Shown here: positions 1 through 8,454 of the stretch, piece by piece
How positions within the stretch are numbered: position 1 is the stretch's first letter
Layout: each line of letters opens with the position of its first letter
From: an uncultured Clostridia bacterium
Lineage (GTDB): Bacteria > Bacillota > Clostridia > Christensenellales > Aristaeellaceae
Reading direction: 5' to 3'
Length of the DNA: 48,060 bases
NCBI GenBank assembly: GCA_937906775.1
Contig: CALCUD010000092.1
Coordinates: 1-48,060 of the forward strand
The notes under the pieces: generated by a model
The model's database searches: none
What the model saw: the letters and a program-made list of their open reading frames with translations, nothing else
Told to the model about the DNA's origin: nothing
Position numbers and translations under genes: made by a program

Positions 1-1
1 T

Positions 2-130
2 CTTCCAATGAATCCGCAGCGTACTGAGCTTGAATATGCAATCCGCATGACACTCAAAAAACTTGGTGTTCAGGTAAAGATTCCTAAGAAAAACCGTATT
101 TTCTACAAGGTTCCTGATATTCCGGAATGA
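2..130 (+). CDS. C-terminal end of an unrecognised protein (partial)
   Basis: An open frame runs from the window edge to a TGA at 128-130, giving 42 residues rich in Lys, Arg and Ile that end in YKVPDIPE. I do not recognise the family. It stops 34 bases before the ATG of the DUF4062 gene on the same strand and has the same AT-rich composition, so it is probably the preceding member of the same accessory operon. The start lies outside the window. It could be a spurious open frame, but the close spacing argues for a real gene end. Confidence 0.45.
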   Translation, partial: LPMNPQRTELEYAIRMTLKKLGVQVKIPKKNRIFYKVPDIPE

Positions 131-164
131 AATTCTGAAAGAATGGTTGATGGAGGAAGGCAAC

Positions 165-2882
165 ATGAATGAAATGAGTAATTGCACATTTTCTCCGCTT
201 TCTGAACGACTGAACGTATTCATAAGCTCTGCACAAGCCGAGGAAAACGGATTTGCTTGGAGTGAAGTACGCAGGCGCATCAAGGATAGATTGTCACAAT
301 GCGCATGCTTAAATCCTTTTATTATCGAAGACGAGTGTTCGTCAATTCCTTCAACACAACTCTATCAGATGATGGTTGCTCGTTCGGATATCTATATACT
401 GCTGTTAAAAGGAGAAGTAAGAAAGGGTACTTCTAATGAATATGCTTTGGCAGTAAAACTAGACAAACCAATGTTAGTATACTTTTTGCAGGAAGAAAAA
501 CCAGGGCAAAAAGTTCAAGAAATAAAAAACGATATTATCGATAATGATCGATGTACATTTTATCCTGTCAGTGATTTTGCCAAGATAGAAGATACAATTT
601 GGGAACACCTAATGAAAAACCTTATTAGAGAGTTCCAATTTAAAAGATATTCTGATTCTCATTTCTCCCAGGACACAGAAATCATTCTAAATGGTAGTGG
701 AAAAGAAGCATTTACTAATCTTGGGCTTGCTTCTAAAGCGGAGATTTCAAAGTTCCAAAGTTGTTACGACTACCTATATGAGTTGCTAAATCTACATTTT
801 TTTAAGAACAGTAAGAATGAAACAAAGTCTGAATGTCATGATATTGGTTGTTCATTAATTAAGTGGCTTGTAACTGGTGAGTACAACGTTTCTGATAAAG
901 AGATTAAGAAGCTCATCTCAGTAGGTGGTCAGTTATTTGATAATCAAGTATGGCTGCAGAAACGTTGGAATGCAATAAAAGCATCAATGTTCGGGGAAAC
1001 AAAGAAGGCCTTATCACAAGAGAAACAAGCACTTAAACTCGCCAGAGAATCATCGATACCTGATTGGATTATCAATAATATATTGATCGATTGCCGTAAT
1101 ATGGAAGTAGCAGTCAATCAAGGGATGCGGAAAATTATATATAATGGGAAGTACCAATCAGAGTTAAGTTCACAAAACTCAATGATATGTTTTCCTGTTG
1201 CAGACAGATATCTAGATACTATTTTTGAGAACATCGAAAAAGATGAGCTTAGAGAAAAAACTGCTTCTCCATATACGGAGCGCTTTGGATCCAACTTATC
1301 AGTTGTTCTGACAGATTTGGCAAATTATATGTTCACCGCAGCAATATATGGGTCAGAAACACACTTGCAGTTATCCAGGAAGGTACTTCACCAAATATTT
1401 GATCATTATTCTTTTATCGCAAATGATCCTCAAATGAAGTTTGAAGCGTTGAAACAGCTTGTATTACTTGGAGATATCAGCGCTTTTAATTCATATGTAA
1501 AAGCGTATTGGGATGATATATATACGTATGCAACATCGCAGACGGATGCCCTTTGGGCTTTAGCCAATACTCCATCTGTTCCTAATCAGGATTCGATGAA
1601 GCTGTCCGTAATCTCAGCATTGGGTATGTACTTCTCGGATAATGTATTCAAAGAGGCAGAACATTTTGTTTATGAATACTCGGCCTCTGTATACTGGGGA
1701 AATTCGGAAAAATATTTTGAGGCAATTTACAACACGCTTCAAAGAATGAACGCAAACAAAATTGTTCAAGCGCTTTCTCCTGTTATTGCAGAGAAACGTT
1801 TCTCTGTTGGAAACAAGCTATCGCACATTATTCTATATATGAACCTTGATAAAGTGAGCAATAAGAATTTAAGGTTGCTATCTGAAGCGTTAAAGCAGCA
1901 ATTGCCTGCTATTATTGAGCGGAACGGCGATCCTCAGATGATTGCAGTTCTAGTTAATCGAAATAAGGATTTATTCTCGGACTTAGAATATATAGATGGA
2001 AACGGGTTGCAGGGCCATCAATTAGCGTTATATCGCATTAATTGCGGCTCAGATAATTGGGCACCGGTTCTCAGTGAGGAAATCAGAATAGCGCGATCTC
2101 AGTTTGAAGCAAATAAACAGGGGAATACATTCCATGGATTTATGCATGATCCGTATTCTATGATTAGCAATATTATACGAAGACATACAGATGGTGGTAA
2201 AATAGATGAACTATTCGTTAATGATTTCATTCCTTTAGCGATCGATGTATTAAACAGCTCTGCTCCCATACCAACCAAACTTCCTTGCGTAGCTTGCTTG
2301 TGTGATCTTTTCGGTTATTTGAGAAAAAAGAACATTCAATTGCCAAGCAAATTGAAGGATGCCCTTCATAATATAGATGTAAACAACGAAAATAATATAT
2401 TCTCATCAGATGGTCGAAAATCACTTGAAATAAGATTGATGATGGCTCAAATTCTTGCTGGGACAAAGGATATCAATAGTCTTCTCAAGTGGTGCATTGA
2501 ATTTAGCAGCCTTGATATAAAGAACAAAATTGCGATTATTGACTGCATTGAACAGTATTACTATCACAATCGAGATAAGGCGGAGAAGATGGATCCGCTA
2601 ACATTGTCTATTGCCTTGCAATGTTCAACAGAACGATACTCAGAAATAAGAATGCTCGCGATTAAGTGTTTATCCTATGCAAGCCTCCATGAAACAGCTT
2701 GTATAGCGTTAAATAAAGCAGTCTATGATCCGTCAGAAATGGTTAGATCCACGTTGCTCCATTTGTGTAAATCTGGATCTTTACCAATGACAATATCGAA
2801 CAGTTTAATCAAATCGCTTAGAAGTGATGCAAACTACTTCATCCGCAGGATGGCAAGAGAAAGAAAAGTCGAAAAGGAATGA
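165..2882 (+). CDS. DUF4062 (TIR-like) protein with long helical-repeat C-terminus
   Basis: About 905 residues. The first ~115 residues match the DUF4062 pattern: a beta strand LNVFISS at residues 16-22, an acidic stretch, then SDIYILLLKGEV and a later TSNEYALAV/KPMLVYF segment. DUF4062 is a flavodoxin/TIR-like fold usually found at the N-terminus of STAND NTPases and treated as an effector or signalling domain. The remaining ~750 residues are alpha-helical with leucine-spaced segments resembling HEAT-like repeats, which fits a sensor or scaffold; this is my reading, not a profile hit. I chose the ATG at 165 because GGAGG at 152-156 sits 8 bases upstream; a TTG at 147 would add six residues. 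It is followed at once by the HD gene and then the NACHT gene, suggesting one operon. AT-rich compared with the core genes downstream. Confidence 0.75.
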   Translation: MNEMSNCTFSPLSERLNVFISSAQAEENGFAWSEVRRRIKDRLSQCACLNPFIIEDECSSIPSTQLYQMMVARSDIYILLLKGEVRKGTSNEYALAVKLDKPMLVYFLQEEKPGQKVQEIKNDIIDNDRCTFYPVSDFAKIEDTIWEHLMKNLIREFQFKRYSDSHFSQDTEIILNGSGKEAFTNLGLASKAEISKFQSCYDYLYELLNLHFFKNSKNETKSECHDIGCSLIKWLVTGEYNVSDKEIKKLISVGGQLFDNQVWLQKRWNAIKASMFGETKKALSQEKQALKLARESSIPDWIINNILIDCRNMEVAVNQGMRKIIYNGKYQSELSSQNSMICFPVADRYLDTIFENIEKDELREKTASPYTERFGSNLSVVLTDLANYMFTAAIYGSETHLQLSRKVLHQIFDHYSFIANDPQMKFEALKQLVLLGDISAFNSYVKAYWDDIYTYATSQTDALWALANTPSVPNQDSMKLSVISALGMYFSDNVFKEAEHFVYEYSASVYWGNSEKYFEAIYNTLQRMNANKIVQALSPVIAEKRFSVGNKLSHIILYMNLDKVSNKNLRLLSEALKQQLPAIIERNGDPQMIAVLVNRNKDLFSDLEYIDGNGLQGHQLALYRINCGSDNWAPVLSEEIRIARSQFEANKQGNTFHGFMHDPYSMISNIIRRHTDGGKIDELFVNDFIPLAIDVLNSSAPIPTKLPCVACLCDLFGYLRKKNIQLPSKLKDALHNIDVNNENNIFSSDGRKSLEIRLMMAQILAGTKDINSLLKWCIEFSSLDIKNKIAIIDCIEQYYYHNRDKAEKMDPLTLSIALQCSTERYSEIRMLAIKCLSYASLHETACIALNKAVYDPSEMVRSTLLHLCKSGSLPMTISNSLIKSLRSDANYFIRRMARERKVEKE

Positions 2883-2887
2883 CAAGC

Positions 2888-3463
2888 ATGGATCTAAATA
2901 TTGAAACACAAAAGCAGGAATTTTTGACAATTTGCCGTGCAAGTATTCAACGGGAAGGTTTGGAAGATCTGTTAGATTGGCTGTGCAAGGCGGATTTTTT
3001 CACCGCGCCAGCCAGCACACATTATCATGGCGGATATGCAGGCGGTCTGTGCCAGCATTCTATCGATGTTTACCAGTATGCTAAACGGCTGACCTTCCTG
3101 ATGCCCAAAGCACCGACAGAAGAATCTGTGGCAATCTCCACACTGTTCCATGATCTCTGCAAAGTCAATCTGTATAAGATGGACAAAAGGAATCAGAAGA
3201 TCAATGGAGAATGGCAGGAAGTCCCATATTATGTGATTGACGAGAAGTTTCACTTCGGCGGGCATGGTTCCAAGTCCGTGTTCCTGATTCAGCAGTTTAT
3301 GAAACTGGCTACAGAGGAAGCAGCAGCAATAAACTGCCATATGGGATTCTCGGACGCTAGTCCTTCCGTTATTCGGGATGTGGGCAACGCATATACCCAA
3401 TTTCCGTTAGCCTGGATAACTCACGTGGCTGATGAGGCGGCTACATTTCTACTGAATCGCTAA
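2888..3463 (+). CDS. HD-domain phosphohydrolase-like protein
   Basis: About 191 residues. It carries the HD-superfamily metal ligands in order: a first His in GGLCQHSIDVY, the HD pair in LFHDLCK, a later GGHGSKS, and NCHMGF. HD proteins are metal-dependent phosphohydrolases acting on nucleotides or related phosphoesters; the substrate here cannot be read from sequence. This type, with the phrase DFFTAPASTHYHGGY, is familiar from phages and mobile DNA of Firmicutes. Two starts are possible: ATG at 2879 overlaps the preceding stop as ATGA, while ATG at 2888 has AAGGA 9 bases upstream and is preferred. Either way it is translationally close to the DUF4062 gene. Its GC content looks higher than that of the genes on both sides, suggesting separate ancestry. 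Confidence 0.8.
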   Translation: MDLNIETQKQEFLTICRASIQREGLEDLLDWLCKADFFTAPASTHYHGGYAGGLCQHSIDVYQYAKRLTFLMPKAPTEESVAISTLFHDLCKVNLYKMDKRNQKINGEWQEVPYYVIDEKFHFGGHGSKSVFLIQQFMKLATEEAAAINCHMGFSDASPSVIRDVGNAYTQFPLAWITHVADEAATFLLNR

Positions 3464-3516
3464 TTCGGAGCTCGATTAGTAATTGCTGGTTGTGCCAGGC
3501 GAAGAGAGGTGTGATT

Positions 3517-6420
3517 GTGGAAGAGCACATTATTTCCGTTGTGTTCAGCATAATAGAAACAGAAAGCAGCAACTGGTTTTCTGGAAAAAGAGACAAGATC
3601 AGGGTTTGGATAACAAAGAGGAAACTAAGAAGAGAACTTCATAACCGTATCGTAAAAAAATACGGAAACAGAGACTATTTTAATGCACTTGATAAGTTCA
3701 TAACGAACAATAACGTGCTTCCATCATTGCTTGAATACTGCTACAATCCAAATCCATTTATTGGTTCTTCACATTATCAAACAACGGAATACTACACCAA
3801 TCTATTTATTGAAAAAAATCCAAATTTCTTTCATAGCAGAGATGAGATATATTATTTGCTAATGGAATGCTATAAGATAATATTTTCCTGTTTAAACCCA
3901 ATTCAAGATGAAAATGCAAGGATCGTTCTTGCTCATATTAACGAGCAGTTAAGCTATTGTGTCCATAAGACTGAACAGAGCAAAGATTATTTAACACAAA
4001 ATAGCGATAAGGGCAGGACAAAGAGCAATATGCCAGCATTTGATAAAACCGGCTATTTCCAGTATGTTGGTAATACAAATGGAACTTATTCTGAAGCAAA
4101 GTACATAAACAGATATATTTACCAAAGGGATACGGAAAAAGGAAGGGCACTGCTAGATGCTATTCTTGAAGACAGACGTATCCTATTGATTGGAGATGCA
4201 GGCTTCGGAAAAACTAATGAGTCCATTCGATTGCTCCATGAAATATGTACTGATGCTCGAACAAGCAACATGATCCCGGTATATTTACCATTATCCGAAT
4301 ACGGAATAATTTATGATAGCATTGAACATGGCATAGTTTATAGGTTAAAAACTTTTATTACTGGTGACCCTATGCTTCTTATACAAGACTGGCTAAAAGC
4401 TGCTTGTATGGTCATTATTTTTGATGGTGTTGACGATATTGGCTCTTATGAACAAAGAGAAAGATTTATTCTAGATGCAAACGATTTCCTTACTCGTTAC
4501 AACAATAATATTTTCTTGTTCACTTCAAGATTTAATTCTTATTATGAAAGAATAGCTATTGAAAAGAAATATCACTTGTCTATGATTGATGAAATCTCTG
4601 TAAGGAAAATACTACGCAAAGAGGAAATTTACACGGATATTCCAAGAGAGTATTATGAATTGTTTTCAAACCCGTTTTTTCTAGTAATAGGAATATCAAT
4701 ACTCAGAAAAGAGAATAAGAGGCATCATTTCAACAGGAGTAATCTGTTTGCGGAGTTGTTTCATCAACTATATGACGGGACCGAGCATGGCATAAGTAAA
4801 GTTGGAGAACCAACGCTATCATCATATGAAGCTTTACAGGTATTAGGACAGTTTGCCTTTGAAAATTTCAATAAACCGGCATACTCATATCTGGCTTTAG
4901 ATCAGAAACTTGGAGCTCTTATCAAATCTGATAAACGAAGGACGATTAGTCAGATTATCAGTTCCGGACTGTTCCACTGCAATGAAAGCAACGTAACGTT
5001 CGCGCACAAGCTTTTAAAAGAGTATTGCGCCGCAGTTTATGTCATATCACATTTTGATGATGCGCAATTTCAAGATCGCTTCTTAAGTAATGTTGACAAA
5101 GATGAGTGGAAAGAAGTATTCGTTTTTGCAGCCGGTGCTATAGAGCAAAGGGATATGCAAGACAAATATCTCGACAGCATTATGAAACGAAGTCTGCCAC
5201 TATACGTCGATTGTGTAAAATCAAAATGTGAGCTTGTAGAGGAGAATGACATTAGCTCAGTTACAGACAGATTGCTTCGAACAATTCTGGATTCCTATGT
5301 ATGTATAATCGACAATAACTTTGGATGTATTCGAGGCCTTTTTGATCCGCTGTATACAACGCATGATAAAAACCTTCGTATTGGGATTAGAGGCAATTTA
5401 TCACACAATGATTCTTTTGTAAGCTATTGGTTCGAAATAATAAATGATGATGAGAAAGATGTACTTTGCCTCAGTCAAGAAGAGCTGCAAGAGCAGCATC
5501 GATCGGCAGAAGCGAGAGGATTATACCAAACGCATCATTTTGTATCTCATTCAACCAATTTAGTTCTTTCTGGTATGACAACAGAAAGTGGAAGATTAAT
5601 TGCAATAAAGCTTATCTACGATCAATTGAAAGAGATACTTGAGCATAAGCAATTGATAGAAAGCGAATACTTATTGTGCGAACGAATAGTATCTATTAAA
5701 CGCAATTTCAAGGCAATAAAAGAAATCACCTCAATTGGAGAGATGAAAAGAATAGTTGATAAAGAAATAGCTGAAGTCAAGTTGCGTACATCACCAAATA
5801 TAGCAAAAATTGTGTATGGCAGAGTTGACTTAATCCAGCTTCAATCCTTGCTTGAATATATGTACGACTTAGGAATTGAATATAAAGACCTGATTCTGCC
5901 GCAGCCTGATGTGCCACATGAAAAAATGAAGTCTGGCTTCATTTGGGATTCCTATTCAAAAGATCAGAAACAAAAGAGAATAGAAAAGTTCCTTATGTAT
6001 TTTGACGAAAGCTATATGCAGATGGCAATCGCCAATTTTCCTGCCCTGTGTGATCGCTTTGCTAAGTTCAAAGATCATCCCTGCAAAGCAATTGCATTAG
6101 TAAACTACAAAGACACCGAAAGTGGAGATTTCTCATGCCCTACAGTAACGTATTACTATAAAGCAATCGAAAGCAAAACAGATTTTTCCCCAGAGATACG
6201 GGAAGTAAATGCAGATCGTGCTGATTCTGACGCCATTTTTCACGATATCCAAGAAAGCTATCTGCAGCTTGGAAGGGAGGCTCACAATGCAGTCATACAT
6301 GGCACATCTTTCTCATCGATGATCATTTCTCATCGTACTGGAGAAGACACCCCTCTTTCAGACGCAGTATACGATGCACTGAAAAATAGTATTGAACAGA
6401 TCTTTGGAAGTGATCTGTAA
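3517..6420 (+). CDS. NACHT-type STAND NTPase
   Basis: About 967 residues. Walker A is IGDAGFGKT near residues 226-234, Walker B is VIIFDGVDDI near 299-308, and a sensor-1-like FLFTSR follows at about 330. This is the NACHT arrangement of STAND ATPases, which sense a ligand, oligomerise and activate an effector; many bacterial members are antiphage. The ~200-residue N-terminal part is helical with no effector domain I can name, and there is no fused nuclease or TIR. The ~600-residue C-terminal part is helical and probably the sensor. I chose GTG at 3517 because GAGAGG lies 7 bases upstream; a TTG at 3490 would extend it. It lies 53 bases after the HD gene and in the same AT-rich block as the DUF4062 gene, the likely partner effector. 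NACHT identity is firm; the defence role is inferred. Confidence 0.85.
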   Translation: MEEHIISVVFSIIETESSNWFSGKRDKIRVWITKRKLRRELHNRIVKKYGNRDYFNALDKFITNNNVLPSLLEYCYNPNPFIGSSHYQTTEYYTNLFIEKNPNFFHSRDEIYYLLMECYKIIFSCLNPIQDENARIVLAHINEQLSYCVHKTEQSKDYLTQNSDKGRTKSNMPAFDKTGYFQYVGNTNGTYSEAKYINRYIYQRDTEKGRALLDAILEDRRILLIGDAGFGKTNESIRLLHEICTDARTSNMIPVYLPLSEYGIIYDSIEHGIVYRLKTFITGDPMLLIQDWLKAACMVIIFDGVDDIGSYEQRERFILDANDFLTRYNNNIFLFTSRFNSYYERIAIEKKYHLSMIDEISVRKILRKEEIYTDIPREYYELFSNPFFLVIGISILRKENKRHHFNRSNLFAELFHQLYDGTEHGISKVGEPTLSSYEALQVLGQFAFENFNKPAYSYLALDQKLGALIKSDKRRTISQIISSGLFHCNESNVTFAHKLLKEYCAAVYVISHFDDAQFQDRFLSNVDKDEWKEVFVFAAGAIEQRDMQDKYLDSIMKRSLPLYVDCVKSKCELVEENDISSVTDRLLRTILDSYVCIIDNNFGCIRGLFDPLYTTHDKNLRIGIRGNLSHNDSFVSYWFEIINDDEKDVLCLSQEELQEQHRSAEARGLYQTHHFVSHSTNLVLSGMTTESGRLIAIKLIYDQLKEILEHKQLIESEYLLCERIVSIKRNFKAIKEITSIGEMKRIVDKEIAEVKLRTSPNIAKIVYGRVDLIQLQSLLEYMYDLGIEYKDLILPQPDVPHEKMKSGFIWDSYSKDQKQKRIEKFLMYFDESYMQMAIANFPALCDRFAKFKDHPCKAIALVNYKDTESGDFSCPTVTYYYKAIESKTDFSPEIREVNADRADSDAIFHDIQESYLQLGREAHNAVIHGTSFSSMIISHRTGEDTPLSDAVYDALKNSIEQIFGSDL

Positions 6421-6514
6421 CCGAGTAGCTTAGAAGAAAATGGTTAGCATTGATTATGAGTTGGAGAATATTGGGATTGCAGCATCATAAATGAATGCTG
6501 AGCGAGGGAGTAAA

Positions 6515-7516
6515 ATGAGGAATTCGCAGAAACACGGTGAGGTGATCATTTTTCAATCAAGGAACGGATTACCTCAGGTGAATGTCCAGTTTGAAGATGA
6601 AACTGTCTGGCTATCCGCAGAGCAGATCGCTGATTTGCTTCAGATATCCGCAACGGATATCGAGGAGCTTATTCAGCGCATCTATCAGAACGGAGAACTG
6701 AAGCAGGAAGCCACTTGTCGGGTTCGGAGGGAAGGAGAACAGAAGGCTTTCAGCGAAATCACCCAGTATAATCTGGATATGATTCTTTCTCTCGGCTTCC
6801 GGGTGCATTCGGCTGTGGCGACACGTTTCCGTCAGTGGGCATCGGGAAGGCTGAAGGAGTATCTTCTGAAAGGCTTCACGATGGATGATGAACGTCTGAA
6901 GGGAAACGGCGGCGGGAATTACTGGAAACAACTGCTTGATCGCATACGGGATATCCGCTCTTCAGAAAAAGTGTTATATCGGCAGGTGTTGGATCTGTAT
7001 ACCACCAGCATCGACTATGATCCGAAAAGCGAGGATTCAATCCGGTTCTTCAAGATTATTCAGAACAAATTCCACTTCGCTGCCCACGGTCATACTGCCG
7101 CTGAGGTGATCTACCAGCGGGCTGACGCAAATCGGCCGTTTATGGGGCTGACGACTTTCCCTGGCGATCTGCCCGTTATGAGTGACGTAGAAATTGCCAA
7201 GAATTATCTGACGGAACCAGAATTGAAACGTCTGAACAATCTGGTTTCCGGTTATTTTGATCTGGCAGAAGCCGCCGCCATGAAGCATGAGCCGATGACC
7301 ATGAAGGATCATATTGATCGGCTGGATAAAATACTGGTCGTCAACGGAGACGAAGTTCTAGAAGGCAGCGGAAACGTCAGTCATGATGACGCCGTCGAGA
7401 AAGCACGTTCGGAATACCGAAAGTTCCAGGTAAAAACGTTGTCGCCAGTAGAAGAGGCGTACCTGGAAACAATTTCGGGGCTGGAAAAGCGGGTAAAAGG
7501 TCGGGAGCATGGCTGA
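6515..7516 (+). CDS. RhuM-family protein
   Basis: About 333 residues. The N-terminal half has the RhuM signature: TVWLSAEQIADLLQIS, then YNLDMILSLGFRVHS, TRFRQWA, and LKGFTMDDERLK, followed by a second conserved block with IRDIRSSEKVLYRQVLDLY. The family is named from a Salmonella pathogenicity-island gene of unknown biochemical function; members are common on mobile DNA and beside restriction or toxin genes. The N-terminal segment resembles the DNA-binding region of phage antirepressors, so DNA binding is plausible. The ATG at 6515 is preferred because GAGGGAG at 6504-6510 precedes it; ATG at 6491 lacks an SD. It sits 94 bases after the NACHT gene on the same strand and closes the accessory block. 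Its composition is closer to the core genome than that of the NACHT gene. Confidence 0.88.
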   Translation: MRNSQKHGEVIIFQSRNGLPQVNVQFEDETVWLSAEQIADLLQISATDIEELIQRIYQNGELKQEATCRVRREGEQKAFSEITQYNLDMILSLGFRVHSAVATRFRQWASGRLKEYLLKGFTMDDERLKGNGGGNYWKQLLDRIRDIRSSEKVLYRQVLDLYTTSIDYDPKSEDSIRFFKIIQNKFHFAAHGHTAAEVIYQRADANRPFMGLTTFPGDLPVMSDVEIAKNYLTEPELKRLNNLVSGYFDLAEAAAMKHEPMTMKDHIDRLDKILVVNGDEVLEGSGNVSHDDAVEKARSEYRKFQVKTLSPVEEAYLETISGLEKRVKGREHG

Positions 7517-7660
7517 AGCGAGGTAACGTCGTTGATTGCCGCGTTGTTGGCTCGTCTGCGGGCCTTCCGAGGCTGGGAACGGTCTGGGATAAGGGGTTTG
7601 GGCGGCTTTTCGCCCGAGGCCGGTTTCTGGGGCAAACAGGCCGGAAAGTGAAAAAGGGCG

Positions 7661-7688
7661 AAAAAAAGCCCTCCCGATGACGGGAGGG
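7661..7688 (-). terminator. Terminator of tRNA-Val
   Basis: CCCTCCCG (7669-7676) pairs with CGGGAGGG (7681-7688) across a 4-base loop, and on the minus strand the hairpin is followed by a run of seven U (7661-7667). It lies 2 bases beyond the tRNA 3' end. Confidence 0.9.
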
Positions 7689-7690
7689 AG

Positions 7691-7763
7691 TGGTGACAGT
7701 TGGACTCGAACCAACGACCCCATCGATGTGAACGATGTGCTCTACCGACTGAGCCATGCCACC
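7691..7763 (-). tRNA. tRNA-Val (CAC)
   Basis: 73 bases, read on the minus strand. The 7-bp acceptor stem (GGTGGCA with TGTCACC, one G-U pair), the GGTTCGAGTCC T-arm and the anticodon loop TTCACAT all fold normally, giving anticodon CAC and Val identity. The discriminator is A and CCA is not encoded. Its 3' end faces the accessory island on the left, the usual side for tRNA-targeted integration, but no duplicated 3' end is visible in the window. Confidence 0.95.
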
Positions 7764-7777
7764 TCAGAACAAATGCG

Positions 7778-7806
7778 ATTATATCACAGCCGTCCGCAAC
7801 GGTCAA
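7778..7806 (-). promoter_or_regulatory. Promoter of tRNA-Val
   Basis: On the minus strand: TTGACC, 17-base spacer, TATAAT, ending 15 bases before the tRNA 5' end. It is divergent from the mazEF promoter; the two -35 boxes are separated by only 11 bases. Confidence 0.85.
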
Positions 7807-7817
7807 GGAAAAAAATT

Positions 7818-7853
7818 TTGACAGATGCGCCGCGCCGGTTTATACTTTGTATA
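7818..7853 (+). promoter_or_regulatory. mazEF promoter with operator-like inverted repeat
   Basis: TTGACA (7818-7823), 17-base spacer, TATACT (7841-7846). The inverted repeat TATAC-TTT-GTATA (7841-7853) covers the -10 box and is a plausible operator for autorepression by MazE, as is usual for type II toxin-antitoxin operons. GGAGGAAGG at 7861-7869 is the mazE SD. Confidence 0.75.
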
Positions 7854-7877
7854 TACACACGGAGGAAGGTGAAATCC

Positions 7878-8120
7878 ATGGAGTTCCAGCTGAAACCCTG
7901 GGGGAACAGTCAGGGCCTGCGGTTTTCAAAAGAGTTTCTGCGCATGGCCCATATCGCGGAAAACGAGGTTCTGAACGCCGAGATCGTCGGCGACAGGATC
8001 ATCCTGAGCAAAGCCTTCCGTCACAAAACACTCGCCGAGCGGGCCGCGGATTACGACGGTCAGCTGAACCTCTCCGGCGAAATCGAATGGGACGCACCCT
8101 CCGGAAACGAGGTGTGGTAA
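7878..8120 (+). CDS. mazE: MazE-type antitoxin
   Basis: 80 residues. The N-terminal half is a SpoVT-AbrB/MazE swapped-hairpin DNA-binding domain (MEFQLKPWGNSQGLRFSKEFL ... VGDRIILSK), and the C-terminal half is acidic and likely disordered, the part that normally wraps the toxin (ending in GEIEWDAPSGNEVW). It should bind and neutralise the MazF encoded one base downstream and repress its own promoter. The ATG at 7878 is preceded by a strong SD; a longer upstream open frame runs through tRNA-Val and is not real. Confidence 0.9.
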   Translation: MEFQLKPWGNSQGLRFSKEFLRMAHIAENEVLNAEIVGDRIILSKAFRHKTLAERAADYDGQLNLSGEIEWDAPSGNEVW

Positions 8121-8121
8121 C

Positions 8122-8424
8122 ATGCGGCAGGTCGAGCAGGGAGATATCCTGAAGGTTCAGGGGATCACCTTTCCGGTCATCGTTGTCAGCAGCGACTTTT
8201 TCAACCGGTCCGGCAGAGTGATCGCGTGCCCGGTCGTGAAAGACGCCGCGGAAGGTCCCCTTCACATCCGTCTGAAGGACACGGCTGTTCAGGGCGTCGT
8301 GCTTTGCGAACAGATGCGCTATCTGGATCTGGACGCGAGGCGCTGGTCGACGCTGACGGCGGGGCGATACTTTGATATCATGGATCTTTCCGATGCCGTC
8401 ATGGGCATATTCGACTGTCAGTGA
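8122..8424 (+). CDS. mazF: MazF-type mRNA interferase
   Basis: 100 residues of the PemK/MazF family. The N-terminal segment VEQGDILKVQGITFPVIVVSSDFFN is the conserved first strand pair, and the later CEQMRYLDLDARR is the usual second motif containing catalytic and substrate-binding positions. MazF toxins cleave single-stranded RNA at short sequences, blocking translation. The ATG follows the mazE stop after a single base, so translation is coupled. It ends in TGA, which helps establish that TGA is read as stop in this genome. Confidence 0.92.
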   Translation: MRQVEQGDILKVQGITFPVIVVSSDFFNRSGRVIACPVVKDAAEGPLHIRLKDTAVQGVVLCEQMRYLDLDARRWSTLTAGRYFDIMDLSDAVMGIFDCQ

Positions 8425-8454
8425 AAGGAGCCCGGCCCCAACCGGCCGGAATGT

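Noticed and set aside
3517..6420. NACHT gene as a full-length Avs-type defence protein
   Set aside because: No recognisable N-terminal nuclease or other Avs effector and no TPR sensor that I can identify; only the NACHT ATPase is supported.
7358..7806. Three overlapping minus-strand frames of 121-141 codons around tRNA-Val
   Set aside because: They run through the tRNA, its promoter and terminator and have no protein-like pattern.
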